Shown in pieces: positions 6,944 through 15,863 of a DNA stretch of 36,772 bases; the stretch's first letter is position 1; each line of letters opens with the position of its first letter. A program made the position numbers and the translations under genes. This stretch comes from Bacillus canaveralius (GTDB lineage: Bacteria; Bacillota; Bacilli; Bacillales; Cytobacillaceae). Where the stretch lies: positions 1-36,772 of the forward strand of contig NZ_PGVA01000010.1 in NCBI RefSeq assembly GCF_002860125.1, written 5' to 3'. Below the pieces are notes generated by a model. It had not been told where the DNA came from, searched no databases, and worked only from the letters and a program-made list of their open reading frames with translations.

Positions 6944-6963
6944 GAATGTGGGTTTCACGTCTT

Positions 6964-7551
6964 CTATTTTAAATTTGCAGTCAGCTGCTTCATCTTTTCT
7001 TCATCCATGGGACCTACGATTTTTTTTGCAATTTTGCCGTTTTTATCGATGATATAACTTGTTGGAATCGAAAACGCTTGATAAGTCATACCGACTGTTC
7101 CGTCTTCGTCGAGAAGAATCGGAAATGTCAGGCCATATTCCTTTACAAAGGCGTTAATTGCATCCATTCCTTTATCCACATTGGTTAAGTTAACGGCAAG
7201 TATGGTAATGCCTTTATCTTTATTTTTCTCGTAAAAGCTTTGCATATGCGGCATTTCAGCTTTACAAGGGGGACACCAGGTTGCCCAGAAATTTAAAATC
7301 ACTTTTTGTCCCCGATAGTCGGAAAGTTTCGCCTTTTCGCCAGCAAGTGTTGTTAATTCAAAATCTGGAGCTTCTGACCCTTCTTCAAGTTCTGAAAGCT
7401 TTGCACCTGGTATATCCTCTTGTGAAGCTGAGTTTACTGTTTCAGTGGGCTTCTCTTTTTCTCCTTCTGTGAATGAGGGTTTCCAAACATTCACTACTAC
7501 AATTGCAGCTGCCAAGATGAGGATGGCGATTGACAATAAATTTTTATTCAT
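6964..7551 (-). CDS. TlpA/ResA-like membrane-anchored thiol-disulfide oxidoreductase
   Basis: 195 residues. An N-terminal signal anchor (LLSIAILILAAAIVVV) is followed by a Glu/Pro-rich linker, then an AhpC-TSA/thioredoxin domain from about residue 58 (APDFEL) with the active site WCPPC at 92-96 and the cis-Pro segment SIPTSYIIDKNGKI. Proteins of this type reduce disulfides outside the membrane, for example in apocytochrome c maturation, using electrons from CcdA. The gene for CcdA is the first gene of this operon. It overlaps the preceding membrane-protein gene by 8 bp. ATG 7551 has AAGGAGG upstream. Confidence 0.93.
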   Translation of the reverse strand: MNKNLLSIAILILAAAIVVVNVWKPSFTEGEKEKPTETVNSASQEDIPGAKLSELEEGSEAPDFELTTLAGEKAKLSDYRGQKVILNFWATWCPPCKAEMPHMQSFYEKNKDKGITILAVNLTNVDKGMDAINAFVKEYGLTFPILLDEDGTVGMTYQAFSIPTSYIIDKNGKIAKKIVGPMDEEKMKQLTANLK

Positions 7552-8167
7552 GATATGATGCCTCCTTTTCTATATTTTGAATCACTGTTAATAAAAGTCC
7601 AATCAATAGGATTGGCAGATTCTCAGCAGCTATTAACCCATCAAATAAACTGAGCAACAAGGCCTCCAGCAGGATCAATAAGATAAAAACTTTCGTTGAC
7701 ATTACTCGATTAGATTTGCTGTTTTTAAGATATAAGATATAAAAAACGATGAGTATAAAAAACTGAAAAGCGACTGCTGCAACATTTTTCTCCACGATGT
7801 AAAGTGTCATTTCGTACAGCAGGAAGAACATCAAGTAGATAGGGACGTATTCATTGCGAATCATTCCTGGCGTCTTCCTTGAAAGGAAAAGCGTATATAC
7901 TGCCAGGCTGATAGCCGCGAGGATTTGCCCTTTCATCCCACCATTAAAAAAGATGAGTGATAACGGAGTATCGACGAAAAGCTTAAAATTGAATAACGCG
8001 TAACTTAATTTGAAAACAGCAATGTAAATAAATAAGCTGTTCCAGTACCAATCACCAATGCTCTTTTTATTCAAAAGCTTATAGACTAATGCGCTTATAA
8101 CAATAGCTACAATGGCTGCAATCAAATCAGCCGGCAACGTAAATCTCCCAACTGTTATATAACTCAC
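7544..8167 (-). CDS. Multi-pass membrane protein, possibly Lgt-like but lacking Lgt catalytic motifs
   Basis: A 207-residue hydrophobic protein with about six to seven helices, first helix ADLIAAIVAIVISALVYKLL. The run of features DWYWNSLFIY...FKLSYALFNFKLF...FFNGGMKGQILAA is reminiscent of the first half of Lgt (DLLLWA...[10 protein letters not shown]...[12 protein letters not shown]), but the catalytic His and the GRWGNF signature are absent. It overlaps its neighbours at both ends (4 bp with the kinase, 8 bp with tlpA), so it is translationally coupled in a redox operon. Function unknown; a redox partner or membrane scaffold is possible. Confidence 0.7.
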   Translation of the reverse strand: MSYITVGRFTLPADLIAAIVAIVISALVYKLLNKKSIGDWYWNSLFIYIAVFKLSYALFNFKLFVDTPLSLIFFNGGMKGQILAAISLAVYTLFLSRKTPGMIRNEYVPIYLMFFLLYEMTLYIVEKNVAAVAFQFFILIVFYILYLKNSKSNRVMSTKVFILLILLEALLLSLFDGLIAAENLPILLIGLLLTVIQNIEKEASYHE

Positions 8168-9264
8168 TGCTTTTCTCCTTTACTGAGAGAGGATACATAA
8201 GAATTGTTTGGAGTAGGAATATTTATCCAAAAAATATGGTTGTTTCCATCGGTGGAGAGCCCAATCTCCCCTTTGTGGGCCTCGATAATACTTCTGGCAA
8301 TTGCCAGGCCAAGCCCGGCACCTTCTGCTTTCGTACTTCTTGACTCTTCCAATCGATAGAAGCGTTCAAAAATGAGTTCTTTTTTAGCGAAATCAATAAA
8401 CAGGCCTGTATGGGTGAAAGTGATTCTGTATTGCCCCGCATCGGAGAAACCGCTTATGGAAAGCTTTTTTCCTAAATCATAATCGATAATGTTTTGGATT
8501 AAATTAGAAAATACTTGTTTAAGACCATCCTTATGGCCAATAATGAAAGCTGCTTCAATCCGGATATTCACTTTTTCGAACTGTTCATTTAATTTAAGTT
8601 GGAAGGCGGTAATGGACTCATTAAGGATTTCATCTATACTAGTGTAGTCAAAAGGCTTTTCCAAAAAATAAATTTCTTTTCCCCATGAATTTAATTCGGT
8701 AAGTAGCTCAACAATTCTCGTAATCCGACGTGACTCTTCCAGCAATGATCCGAATAATTCCCGATTTCCATTAATGATCCCGCCATGCAATGCTTCTAAA
8801 TACCCGTTAATATTCGTCAGTGGGGTTCTGAGCTCATGGGCGATATCCTTCAACATTTCTTCACGACGTAACTGTATAGAAGATAGAGTATCCGCCATTG
8901 CATTGAAATTCTTTCCGAGTTCCCCTAATTCGCCAGATGTTTGAATTTTTATCTCTGGAGGAATTTTTCCTTCTTTTATTTCTTTTGCAGCCATTGACAT
9001 CGTTTTTATTGGTTTTACAATTCTTTTGACAGAAAAATAGTGAAACAGGCCTGCCACTAAAAATGCGAGAATGCTTACCTTAATTAAAAAGGCATTTAAT
9101 GTCTCAACAAGGTCAGGGCCGGATACGTTTTCATAATTAACTAAATAGCAGGCATAATCTTTTACGGAAATACCGGCAACGAGAATGACCATAAAAACAA
9201 CGAGACTGTTGACAGCGATGAGCCTAGATAAAAGCTGACTGGTAATTTGCTTAATTCGCCGCAA
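8164..9264 (-). CDS. Sensor histidine kinase
   Basis: 366 residues: a TM near the N-terminus (LIAVNSLVVFMVILVAG), a short extracytoplasmic stretch of about 35 residues, a second TM, HAMP, HisKA with the H-box IAHELRTPLTNINGY, and HATPase_c with N-box VFSNLIQNIIDY and G2 box GAGLGLAIARSIIEAHKGEIG. The G1 region reads FTHTGLFID rather than D-x-G-x-G, as in some kinases with a modified G1 box. The short sensing loop suggests detection at or in the membrane. TTG start. It overlaps the response regulator by 14 bp; together they are a cognate pair inside the ccdA-tlpA operon. Confidence 0.92.
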   Translation of the reverse strand: MRRIKQITSQLLSRLIAVNSLVVFMVILVAGISVKDYACYLVNYENVSGPDLVETLNAFLIKVSILAFLVAGLFHYFSVKRIVKPIKTMSMAAKEIKEGKIPPEIKIQTSGELGELGKNFNAMADTLSSIQLRREEMLKDIAHELRTPLTNINGYLEALHGGIINGNRELFGSLLEESRRITRIVELLTELNSWGKEIYFLEKPFDYTSIDEILNESITAFQLKLNEQFEKVNIRIEAAFIIGHKDGLKQVFSNLIQNIIDYDLGKKLSISGFSDAGQYRITFTHTGLFIDFAKKELIFERFYRLEESRSTKAEGAGLGLAIARSIIEAHKGEIGLSTDGNNHIFWINIPTPNNSYVSSLSKGEKQ

Positions 9265-9946
9265 ATTTATACCCCATCCCTCTGACTGTCTGAATGTAAT
9301 CTACTGGCGTTTGTTGTTTGATTTTTTCCCTCAGGTTCTTAATATGGACATCGATTGTCCTTTCAGTTACATTCTTTTCACTTTTTTCATAGATAAAGTC
9401 AAGAATTTGTGGCCGCGACAAAATTTGACCGGGATGCTGCATAAACATGTGGAGCAGCTTAAATTCAAAATGGGTCAAATCAAGCTGTTCGCCGTTTACC
9501 AATGCTTCACCTTTGACCGGCTTAATGGTTAATCCGTTAAAACTGATTTTTCCGCAGCGGCTCGCTGTTCTGCGCAATACCGCTTCGATCCTGCCCATCA
9601 ATTCCCCAGGACTGAATGGTTTTACAACATAATCATCGGCCCCGAGTTTGAAGCCCTCAATCCGACTTTTTTCAGAAGCTTTTGCTGTCAGCATAATAAT
9701 AGGCATTACACTTTTTAAGTCGCTTCTTATCCATCGGCATATTTCCTCGCCGCTTATGCCAGGCAGCATAAGGTCAAGAATGAGTATGCATGGGTCGTAC
9801 TTTTCAATTTTATCCTTCGCTTCAAGCCCGTTTTTGGCTTCAAGAACCTCATAGCCCTCATTTATTAAATATATTTTGACTAGGTTACGAATTTTAGGGT
9901 CATCCTCAACAATTAACACTGATTTCCCAATTAAATCATTACTCAT
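9251..9946 (-). CDS. OmpR/PhoB-type response regulator
   Basis: About 231 residues with a receiver domain (SVLIVEDDPKIRN, then CILILDLMLPGISGEE with the phospho-Asp, then PIIMLTAKA and DDYVVKPFSPGEL) and a C-terminal winged helix (LTHFEFKLLHMF...TERTIDVHIKNLREKI...VRGMGYKF). It partners with the overlapping kinase gene. The open frame begins at TTG 9949, but ATG 9946 has the better spacing from GAAGG. The pair is preceded, 21 bp upstream, by ccdA, so the whole set is probably autoregulated in response to envelope thiol or redox state (inference). Confidence 0.93.
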   Translation of the reverse strand: MSNDLIGKSVLIVEDDPKIRNLVKIYLINEGYEVLEAKNGLEAKDKIEKYDPCILILDLMLPGISGEEICRWIRSDLKSVMPIIMLTAKASEKSRIEGFKLGADDYVVKPFSPGELMGRIEAVLRRTASRCGKISFNGLTIKPVKGEALVNGEQLDLTHFEFKLLHMFMQHPGQILSRPQILDFIYEKSEKNVTERTIDVHIKNLREKIKQQTPVDYIQTVRGMGYKFAAN

Positions 9947-9970
9947 CAAACCTTCGCATCCTTTTTTCTT

Positions 9971-10678
9971 CTAGAATAAACTATAAACGGAAAGCCAGGC
10001 ACTAATTTTTTGCATTTGGCCTGATAAGACTAAGAGCCCCAAGCTCACCATAATTAATCCGTTTATAAATGCAAGCTTTGGTAAATATTTATTAATCCAC
10101 TTCATTGCTTTTATTGAATACGAAATGACGGTTGAAATAATCAGGAAAGGGACTGCCATGCCTAATGAATAGGCAGTTAACAAGTAGATTCCTTGGTATA
10201 AAGTATCAGTTGAACTTGCGAGCAGAAGAATCGATGACAAAGCAAGACTTACACATGGTGACCATCCACTGGCAAAGGCCATACCTAAAGTAATTGAATT
10301 GAAAATTCCCTTTTCTCCCCTCTTTGAGTAAATTTTCTTTTCCATCATGAGAAATTTTATATTTAATAAACCAGCCATTTGCAAACCAAAGATAATAATT
10401 AAAAAACCGGCAACTTGCATAATGACGGTCCGGTAGTTCAAAAATAATTTGCCGAGGAAGCTTGCCGATGCCCCCATAATGATAAAGATCAAACTGAAGC
10501 CTACTATGAATCCAAATGAACGTATATATAGTTTTCTCTTATCTACTTCGATTTTCGAATTTTCAAGCTTTCCTCCGGTTAAGTGTGTGATGTATGCCGG
10601 CAGAAGCGGGAAAACACATGGAGAAAAAAATGATAAAACACCTGCTGCAAAGGCAAAAAACAAGCCAATATCGTTCAA
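9971..10678 (-). CDS. ccdA: Cytochrome c biogenesis protein CcdA (transmembrane thiol electron carrier)
   Basis: 235 residues, six predicted helices. CcdA moves reducing equivalents from cytoplasmic thioredoxin to external TlpA/ResA-like proteins. The paired Cys-Pro motifs are in TM1 (FFSPCVFPLLPAYI) and TM4 (GWSPCVSLALSSIL). Length is normal for the short Bacillus CcdA type. TTG 10678 has GGAGTG upstream. It is the first gene of the operon that ends with a TlpA-like protein, a natural electron-transfer pair. Confidence 0.93.
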   Translation of the reverse strand: MNDIGLFFAFAAGVLSFFSPCVFPLLPAYITHLTGGKLENSKIEVDKRKLYIRSFGFIVGFSLIFIIMGASASFLGKLFLNYRTVIMQVAGFLIIIFGLQMAGLLNIKFLMMEKKIYSKRGEKGIFNSITLGMAFASGWSPCVSLALSSILLLASSTDTLYQGIYLLTAYSLGMAVPFLIISTVISYSIKAMKWINKYLPKLAFINGLIMVSLGLLVLSGQMQKISAWLSVYSLF

Positions 10679-10810
10679 CGGTTATCACTCCTTTCTTATA
10701 TTATCTGTGTTCTTTGTTAAGGTTTTATTAAGAACGGGGGATAAAATATAATCCACTGTTGATCATATCTACTTAATAGCAAGTAAATGGCTTCAGATAA
10801 TCAATAAACA

Positions 10811-10850
10811 CGAAAAGCATGAAGAAGTGAACCTCCATGCCTTTCGGTAT
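10811..10850 (-). terminator. Hairpin terminator after the multicopper oxidase remnant
   Basis: CGAAAAGCATG (10811-10821) pairs with CATGCCTTTCG (10836-10846). It lies just beyond the stop at 10872 on the minus strand; the T-tail is modest. Confidence 0.6.
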
Positions 10851-10871
10851 TCCATCCTGCGAATTCGCCAA

Positions 10872-11250
10872 TTACTTGACCTGGAATTGCCCCATCATAC
10901 CCGCATCCTCGTGTTCGAGAATATGGCAATGATACATAAACACACCAGCTTGGTCGAACGTGGCAATAGCCCGAACCTTTTCCCCTGGATTAACGAGAAT
11001 GGTGTCTTTCCAGCCAGTCTCGTTAGCAGGCGGCGGCTTTCCGTCACGGTCCAATTGAACAGCGTCGCCTTTTTTGAAATCAGAGAAATCAACAATGATT
11101 TCCGCTCTTTCTGCCGGGCTGAGGACAACTTTTGTCATTTCCACCGGTTTTTCAAGCAGCCCGCCATCACTGGCGATTTGGTAAAATTTTTGGTTGTTGC
11201 TGAACTGTAATTTAATTTTCAAAAAAGTCCATACCTACTGTTTAAATTTC
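10872..11250 (-). pseudogene. Multicopper oxidase remnant, 5'-truncated with internal deletion
   Basis: The frame reads as multicopper oxidase. FYQIASDGGLLEKPVEM and LSPAERAEIIVDFSDFKKGDAV belong to the middle cupredoxin domain, and DRDGKPPPANETGWKDTILVNPGE, HCHILEHEDAGMMGQF to the C-terminal one, including the T2/T3/T1 copper ligand motif HCHxxxHEDxGMM. Full-length relatives have about 500 residues; only about 116 remain. The segment between the two halves that should carry the H-x-H-x-H copper ligands is missing, so DAVQL runs straight into DRDGK. In-frame stop TAG occurs just upstream of the TTG at 11222. It is not expected to be functional. Confidence 0.85.
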
Positions 11251-11298
11251 AAAAAATGATCTTTTTTTCTAAGTAAGTAGTGGTGTTTTTTTCGATAT

Positions 11299-11316
11299 AG
11301 TTAAAGTAGTTAAAGT
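11299..11316 (+). repeat. Tandem 9-bp repeat upstream of the sensor locus
   Basis: AGTTAAAGT occurs twice head to tail, 24 bp before the start at 11340. It could be a regulator site or chance in AT-rich DNA. Confidence 0.35.
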
Positions 11317-11339
11317 AAAAAAGACGGGAGCCATTTTCT

Positions 11340-12347
11340 ATGAAACTCAAATGGTATTTATTTTTCTTAACTATATTGACGGTATCGATTGTTTTATATA
11401 ACTATGTTGAAAAAAAAGCAGACTCGCCTATCAAAATTGGAGTATTGATGATAGGAGACAGTCGCCTTGAAAAATTTTCAGGATTGAAAAAAGGGATGAC
11501 GGACCTGGGATATGATGATAAAGATATAAAATTTCTGTTTAAAAATGCGTATGATCGGAAAGAAAACTTAATCAATGATATCGACAGTCTTTTAAAGAAG
11601 AATCCCGATGTAATTGTCACACTTGGCGGTATTGAAACATTGGACCTACAAGCACGGCTGGAAAACAGTAAACAAAATATACCCGTCGTTTTTGCTGGAG
11701 TGGCAGCCCCAAAGGAAATAGGACTAATTAAAGACTACAAATCCCCCGGAGGGCAATTCACTGGAATTAATAATTACCATACGAGCATTTCAGGAAAGAG
11801 GATGGAAATATTTCATGACCTGGTGCCATCTATTCAGAGATTCCATGTTTTATATGATGAAGAAATTGAAACTAGTCGCTTAAGCCTCGAAAAGACAAGG
11901 GAAGCTGCCGGAGAACTTTCGATAACGATTATTCCAGGCAATGTTGGGGAGCCTGATTTTTTTCAAAAAATAGAAACTAACTTAAGAAAAGGTGATGCTA
12001 TCATAATTCTCCCCGGGTTTCGGATTGAATCATTAACAAATGAAATTGTCCAGTTATCTAAGAAATATGGGCTTCCCGTAATGGGATTATATGAACAAGA
12101 GGTTGAAGAGGGATATCTTGCCAGTTACGGGGCAAGTTTTTATGATCAGGGTTATCAATCTGCCCGCTATGTCAGCTTAATTATCCAGGGCAACTCTCCG
12201 CGAGATATTCCCGTTGAGTTACCAGATAGTATTCGCTTTCTTGTAAATAGACAGGTTCAGGAAGAGCTGGGGATCAATCTTAATAAAAACCTCTTGTATA
12301 TAGCCGACTTGATTGATGGGGATGGCAAAGAGGAGAATAGCGAATGA
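11340..12347 (+). CDS. Extracytoplasmic ABC-type substrate-binding protein, sensory component
   Basis: 335 residues of the ABC_sub_bind (PF04392-like) type: N-terminal signal or anchor helix (YLFFLTILTVSIVLYNYV) without a lipobox Cys, then IKIGVLMIGDS, PDVIVTLGGIETLDLQA, IPVVFAGVAAPKEIGLI and GLPVMGLYEQEVEEGYLASYG. No permease or ATPase gene is nearby. The stop overlaps the start of a sensor kinase by 4 bp, followed by an NtrC-type regulator. This fits a periplasmic sensor subunit of a three-component system, as known for AioX-AioS-AioR and TorT-TorS-TorR, here likely binding the oxyanion used by the downstream reductase (inference). RBS GGGAG precedes ATG 11340. Confidence 0.85.
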   Translation: MKLKWYLFFLTILTVSIVLYNYVEKKADSPIKIGVLMIGDSRLEKFSGLKKGMTDLGYDDKDIKFLFKNAYDRKENLINDIDSLLKKNPDVIVTLGGIETLDLQARLENSKQNIPVVFAGVAAPKEIGLIKDYKSPGGQFTGINNYHTSISGKRMEIFHDLVPSIQRFHVLYDEEIETSRLSLEKTREAAGELSITIIPGNVGEPDFFQKIETNLRKGDAIIILPGFRIESLTNEIVQLSKKYGLPVMGLYEQEVEEGYLASYGASFYDQGYQSARYVSLIIQGNSPRDIPVELPDSIRFLVNRQVQEELGINLNKNLLYIADLIDGDGKEENSE

Positions 12348-14443
12348 ACAGGGCAATTTTAAAGTGGCTGGACTCTCAGTCGATTCGTAATAAGGTTCTT
12401 GTTTTCGGCATTTTGATGTCAACGATTCCTTTGCTGTTGATCAGTTACTATTATTACTCTTATGTAAAGGGAGACTTGGAAGAGAGAATTCTGGATAAAC
12501 AAAAGCTGATGCTTGAAAACCTGTCAAATGAAATTGAGCTGGAATTCAACAAGACATTTCAACGTATCCAGGTATTCTCGACATTAACACATTTGGAGAA
12601 AGAAAATAATGCTTTTTATGAGCTTTTGCAGCAGAGCGGTTCAGTAGAAGAAGTGGTGATAACTGACGAAGAAGGGATGGTAGAAAAACGGGTATCCCGA
12701 ACCAGGCTAAACCTTCCAGGCAAAAATGAAAATTGGTTTACTGATGAAATGTGGTCATCTTTTCTGACAAAAGACAAAATCTATGGTGAAGTAGAGTTTA
12801 ATCAATTTGGCCAACCGGTCATGAAGCTTGCTGTTTCCTTTAATGAAAATGGCCGAAGAAAAGGTGTCGGGGTGATTGTGCAGCTGCAAAAAATTATTGG
12901 ACAAATTTCATCATTGCGACAGGATGATTCTTCTTATCTTTATTTAGTGGACCAGAGTGGTAGAGTGATTGCCCATCAGGATTACAGTAAACTGTGGCGA
13001 GATCGGGAAGTGGCTGGTTCCGAGGATGTGCTTGGAGTAAAAACCAAAATTGACGAACTCCAATGGACTTTGGTCATGGAACAGCCACATTCAACAGCTT
13101 ACCAGCCCATTAATGAAATGATGCGAAACACGATTATGGCAGTTGCGATTGTAACGCTAATCGTCAGTCTTATCAGTATATACTCAGGATTAAATTTTAC
13201 AAAACCGATCGTTATTTTAGAAAAAGCCATGAAAAACTTAAAGTTCGGCTACCAAATAGAACCTGTCCAGATGGCGAGAAACGATGAAATAGGTAAGCTT
13301 GCAAAGTCTTTCAACGAAATGGGCCAGGTACTGCAGGAAAAATCGGTACGACTGGCCCAGGAAAAAGAGCGGCTTGATGTGGTTGTTGACGGAATAGGTG
13401 CGGGGCTAGCTCTTGTGACAAAAGAATATCAAGTTACCTGGATGAATCCGATCCTTCAGGGCTGGTTAAACGAAGCTCAGCTTAGCCTGCCTTGCTATAG
13501 TTTAATTGGCGGTGTGAATGCTCCATGCGAAAATTGCCCTGTTACACGTCCGGAATCGGGTGTCAATATCGATAAATTGATGAATCAAAAAACGGCGAAC
13601 GGTGAAGAAAAAATTTTCAGGCACCGCGTTTTTCCACTAAACCATGCTATTGAAGAAGAAGGAGAGTTTCTTTTGGTGATCGAGGACATTACAGAACAAA
13701 AACAGATGGAAGAAAAAATCATTCAAACAGATAAACTTTCTGCGCTCGGCCTGATGGCTTCTGGCTTTGCACACGAAGTAAATAATCCTCTTGCGACTAT
13801 ACATGCATACGCAGAGGATTTACTTGACCGAATTCACACAAATGATGAACAGTTGGATCAAGAAGAAATAAATTCTTATTTAAATAAAATCAAAGAGAAC
13901 ACGGAGAGATGCAAGAAAATAACTGGGAATATGCTGAATTTTTCTCGGGAATCCAAGTGGTCTTTATCATATGTGGATATAAACGAGACGGTTCAAAACA
14001 GCGTTAGTTTGGTTGAATATTCTTTAAAAAAACATCAAATCCAGCTTGATGTAAATGTTGAAAAGGATCTCCCTGAATTATTCGGTGACAGCTTAAAGCT
14101 GATGCAGGTGCTGGTAAACCTTATTAACAACGCTGTGGATGCGATGGAAGAAGGGGGTACCATAACATTATTGGCTAAAAAAGAAGGGAATTCCATTCTC
14201 CTTAAGGTAGCGGATACTGGGACCGGGATTTCAAGAGAAGTTTTGCCGAAAATTTTCGATCCTTTTTATACAACAAAATCGGTAGGTAAAGGAACGGGAC
14301 TGGGTTTATCCGTATGCTATGGAATCATCCAACAATTCGGAGGAACCATCCAGATACAAAGTGAACATGGAGCAGGAACAACGGTAGACATTCTTTTACC
14401 GTCGGGATTAACAACAGGGGAGAGAGACAAATGGCTGCAGTAA
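12344..14443 (+). CDS. NtrB-like sensor histidine kinase with extracellular Cache-type domain, HAMP and PAS
   Basis: 699 residues: TM1 about 18-38, a long extracytoplasmic domain (about 40-260) of dCache type containing VDQSGRVIAHQDYSKLW, TM2 (NTIMAVAIVTLIVSLISIYS), HAMP, a PAS domain with a cysteine cluster (LPCYSLIGG...PCENCPV), HisKA with FAHEVNNPLATIH (phospho-His about 477), and HATPase_c (N-box VLVNLINNAVDAM, G1 VADTGTGIS, G2 GKGTGLGLSVCYGI). The class is the NtrB-like kinase that partners sigma-54 activators, and such a gene follows with a 13-bp overlap. The PAS cysteines could bind metal or act as a redox switch. It probably receives the signal from the substrate-binding protein. Confidence 0.93.
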   Translation: MNRAILKWLDSQSIRNKVLVFGILMSTIPLLLISYYYYSYVKGDLEERILDKQKLMLENLSNEIELEFNKTFQRIQVFSTLTHLEKENNAFYELLQQSGSVEEVVITDEEGMVEKRVSRTRLNLPGKNENWFTDEMWSSFLTKDKIYGEVEFNQFGQPVMKLAVSFNENGRRKGVGVIVQLQKIIGQISSLRQDDSSYLYLVDQSGRVIAHQDYSKLWRDREVAGSEDVLGVKTKIDELQWTLVMEQPHSTAYQPINEMMRNTIMAVAIVTLIVSLISIYSGLNFTKPIVILEKAMKNLKFGYQIEPVQMARNDEIGKLAKSFNEMGQVLQEKSVRLAQEKERLDVVVDGIGAGLALVTKEYQVTWMNPILQGWLNEAQLSLPCYSLIGGVNAPCENCPVTRPESGVNIDKLMNQKTANGEEKIFRHRVFPLNHAIEEEGEFLLVIEDITEQKQMEEKIIQTDKLSALGLMASGFAHEVNNPLATIHAYAEDLLDRIHTNDEQLDQEEINSYLNKIKENTERCKKITGNMLNFSRESKWSLSYVDINETVQNSVSLVEYSLKKHQIQLDVNVEKDLPELFGDSLKLMQVLVNLINNAVDAMEEGGTITLLAKKEGNSILLKVADTGTGISREVLPKIFDPFYTTKSVGKGTGLGLSVCYGIIQQFGGTIQIQSEHGAGTTVDILLPSGLTTGERDKWLQ

Positions 14444-15762
14444 AGCTCTTAGTCGTGGATGATGAAAAGGATTTGCTTGAACTTCTTGTAAAACGTCTGA
14501 AGCGGAAAGGATATGATGTAGACAGTGCAGAAAATGCGGAAATGGCTTTGCCGTTATTAAAAGAACGATATTATGATGTAGCCGTATACGATATTCGGCT
14601 GCCAATTGTAGACGGGATTACATTATTAAAAGAAACAAAGAAAATACAGCCCGAGATGGAAGTGTTAATGTTGACAGGGCACGGAACGATAGAGACAGCG
14701 ATTGAAGCAATGAAATTTGGAGCGTTTGATTATTTAACAAAGCCTTATAACCTTTCAGAACTGGAATTAACAATAGCCAAGGCGATGGAGAATAAAATTT
14801 TAAAAGAAAAAAATGAAAGCTTCAAGAAGATTATTAAACAACAAAATCAGTTTCATATTATCGGGCAAAGCCCTAAATTTAAGGATGTCCTGGAGCTGAC
14901 GAAACGGGTTTCAGACAGTGATGTTCCAGTCGTAATTGAAGGAGAGAGCGGAACAGGAAAAGAACTTTTCGCAAAAGCACTGCACTACTGGAGCAGCCGT
15001 GCTGATGAACCTTTTGTAGCTGTTAATTCCGGAGCACTTCCTGAACAGCTGCTTGAAAGTGAGCTATTCGGCTATATTAAAGGCGCTTTTACCGGAGCAA
15101 ACCAGGACAAAAAAGGCTTGGTCGAAGCTGCAAATGGGGGAACACTATTTTTAGATGAATTGGGTGAGATGCCTTTAAGCCTTCAAGTCAAATTGCTCAG
15201 ATTTCTCGAATCAGGAGAGTTCAGGCGTGTAGGAGATGTAAGAGAGCGCCGCGTGAAGGTCCGGGTTGTTGCAGCAACAAATCGGGACATGAACAAAGAA
15301 GTGGCGGACGGTCATTTCAGGGAAGACCTTTATTACCGTTTGAATGTGGTAAAGATCACTGTTCCTCCGCTACGGGAACGAAAAGAAGATATTCCGCTAT
15401 TAATCAATTACTTTAGTTCACAGGCAAAGCAGCATGAAAAAATATTTTCGGAAGATGCCATGAAGAAATTACAATCCTACAGCTTTCCGGGCAATGTACG
15501 GGAGCTGCACCATCTGGTAGAAAGAGGGCTGCTACTGTCAAGAGGAAATATAATAGAAGAGGAAGATCTGCTTCTCTCTCATCAAAGAAAAAATGTATCT
15601 GATGAAGAAAATTTGCTTTGTACGCTGGACGAGTTGGAAAAAGTGCATATAGAGAAAGTGTTAAAGGAAGTACATTGGAACAAAACAAAAGCTGCCGAAG
15701 TACTTGGTATCAGTGTTAGAAACTTATACCGAAAAATTGAGCTTTACAGCCTTATACAATAA
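14431..15762 (+). CDS. NtrC-family sigma-54-dependent response regulator
   Basis: 443 residues in three domains: receiver (phospho-Asp54 in VYDIRLPIVDG), AAA+ sigma-54 interaction domain (Walker A GESGTGKE, GAFTGA loop at 218-223, Walker B GGTLFLDELGEM), and a C-terminal Fis-type HTH (NKTKAAEVLGISVRNLYRKI). All catalytic motifs are intact, so it should remodel sigma-54 RNA polymerase. Immediately after its stop come two direct repeats (likely its binding sites), then a -24/-12 promoter in front of tatA-srdBCA-like genes. It therefore very probably controls that operon. Confidence 0.95.
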   Translation: MAAVKLLVVDDEKDLLELLVKRLKRKGYDVDSAENAEMALPLLKERYYDVAVYDIRLPIVDGITLLKETKKIQPEMEVLMLTGHGTIETAIEAMKFGAFDYLTKPYNLSELELTIAKAMENKILKEKNESFKKIIKQQNQFHIIGQSPKFKDVLELTKRVSDSDVPVVIEGESGTGKELFAKALHYWSSRADEPFVAVNSGALPEQLLESELFGYIKGAFTGANQDKKGLVEAANGGTLFLDELGEMPLSLQVKLLRFLESGEFRRVGDVRERRVKVRVVAATNRDMNKEVADGHFREDLYYRLNVVKITVPPLRERKEDIPLLINYFSSQAKQHEKIFSEDAMKKLQSYSFPGNVRELHHLVERGLLLSRGNIIEEEDLLLSHQRKNVSDEENLLCTLDELEKVHIEKVLKEVHWNKTKAAEVLGISVRNLYRKIELYSLIQ

Positions 15763-15764
15763 TA

Positions 15765-15811
15765 TGACAAAATGGCATGTAACATAAAGGACAATCTGAC
15801 AAAATGACATG
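15765..15811 (+). promoter_or_regulatory. Putative upstream activator sites for the NtrC-type regulator
   Basis: TGACAAAATGGCATG (15765-15779) and TGACAAAATGACATG (15797-15811) match at 14 of 15 positions. Their starts are 32 bp apart, about three helical turns, and the second ends 126 bp upstream of the sigma-54 promoter. This is a normal enhancer position for an NtrC-family activator. Confidence 0.7.
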
Positions 15812-15818
15812 ATCTAAT

Positions 15819-15857
15819 AGCGATAATCGGTTTTTTTAATCCGGTTATCGCTTTTTT
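15819..15857 (+). terminator. Terminator of the sensor operon, between enhancer and promoter
   Basis: AGCGATAATCGG pairs with CCGGTTATCGCT (one mismatch or bulge), followed by a T7 run. It separates the regulatory operon from the reductase operon. Confidence 0.9.
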
Positions 15858-15863
15858 TGGTTT

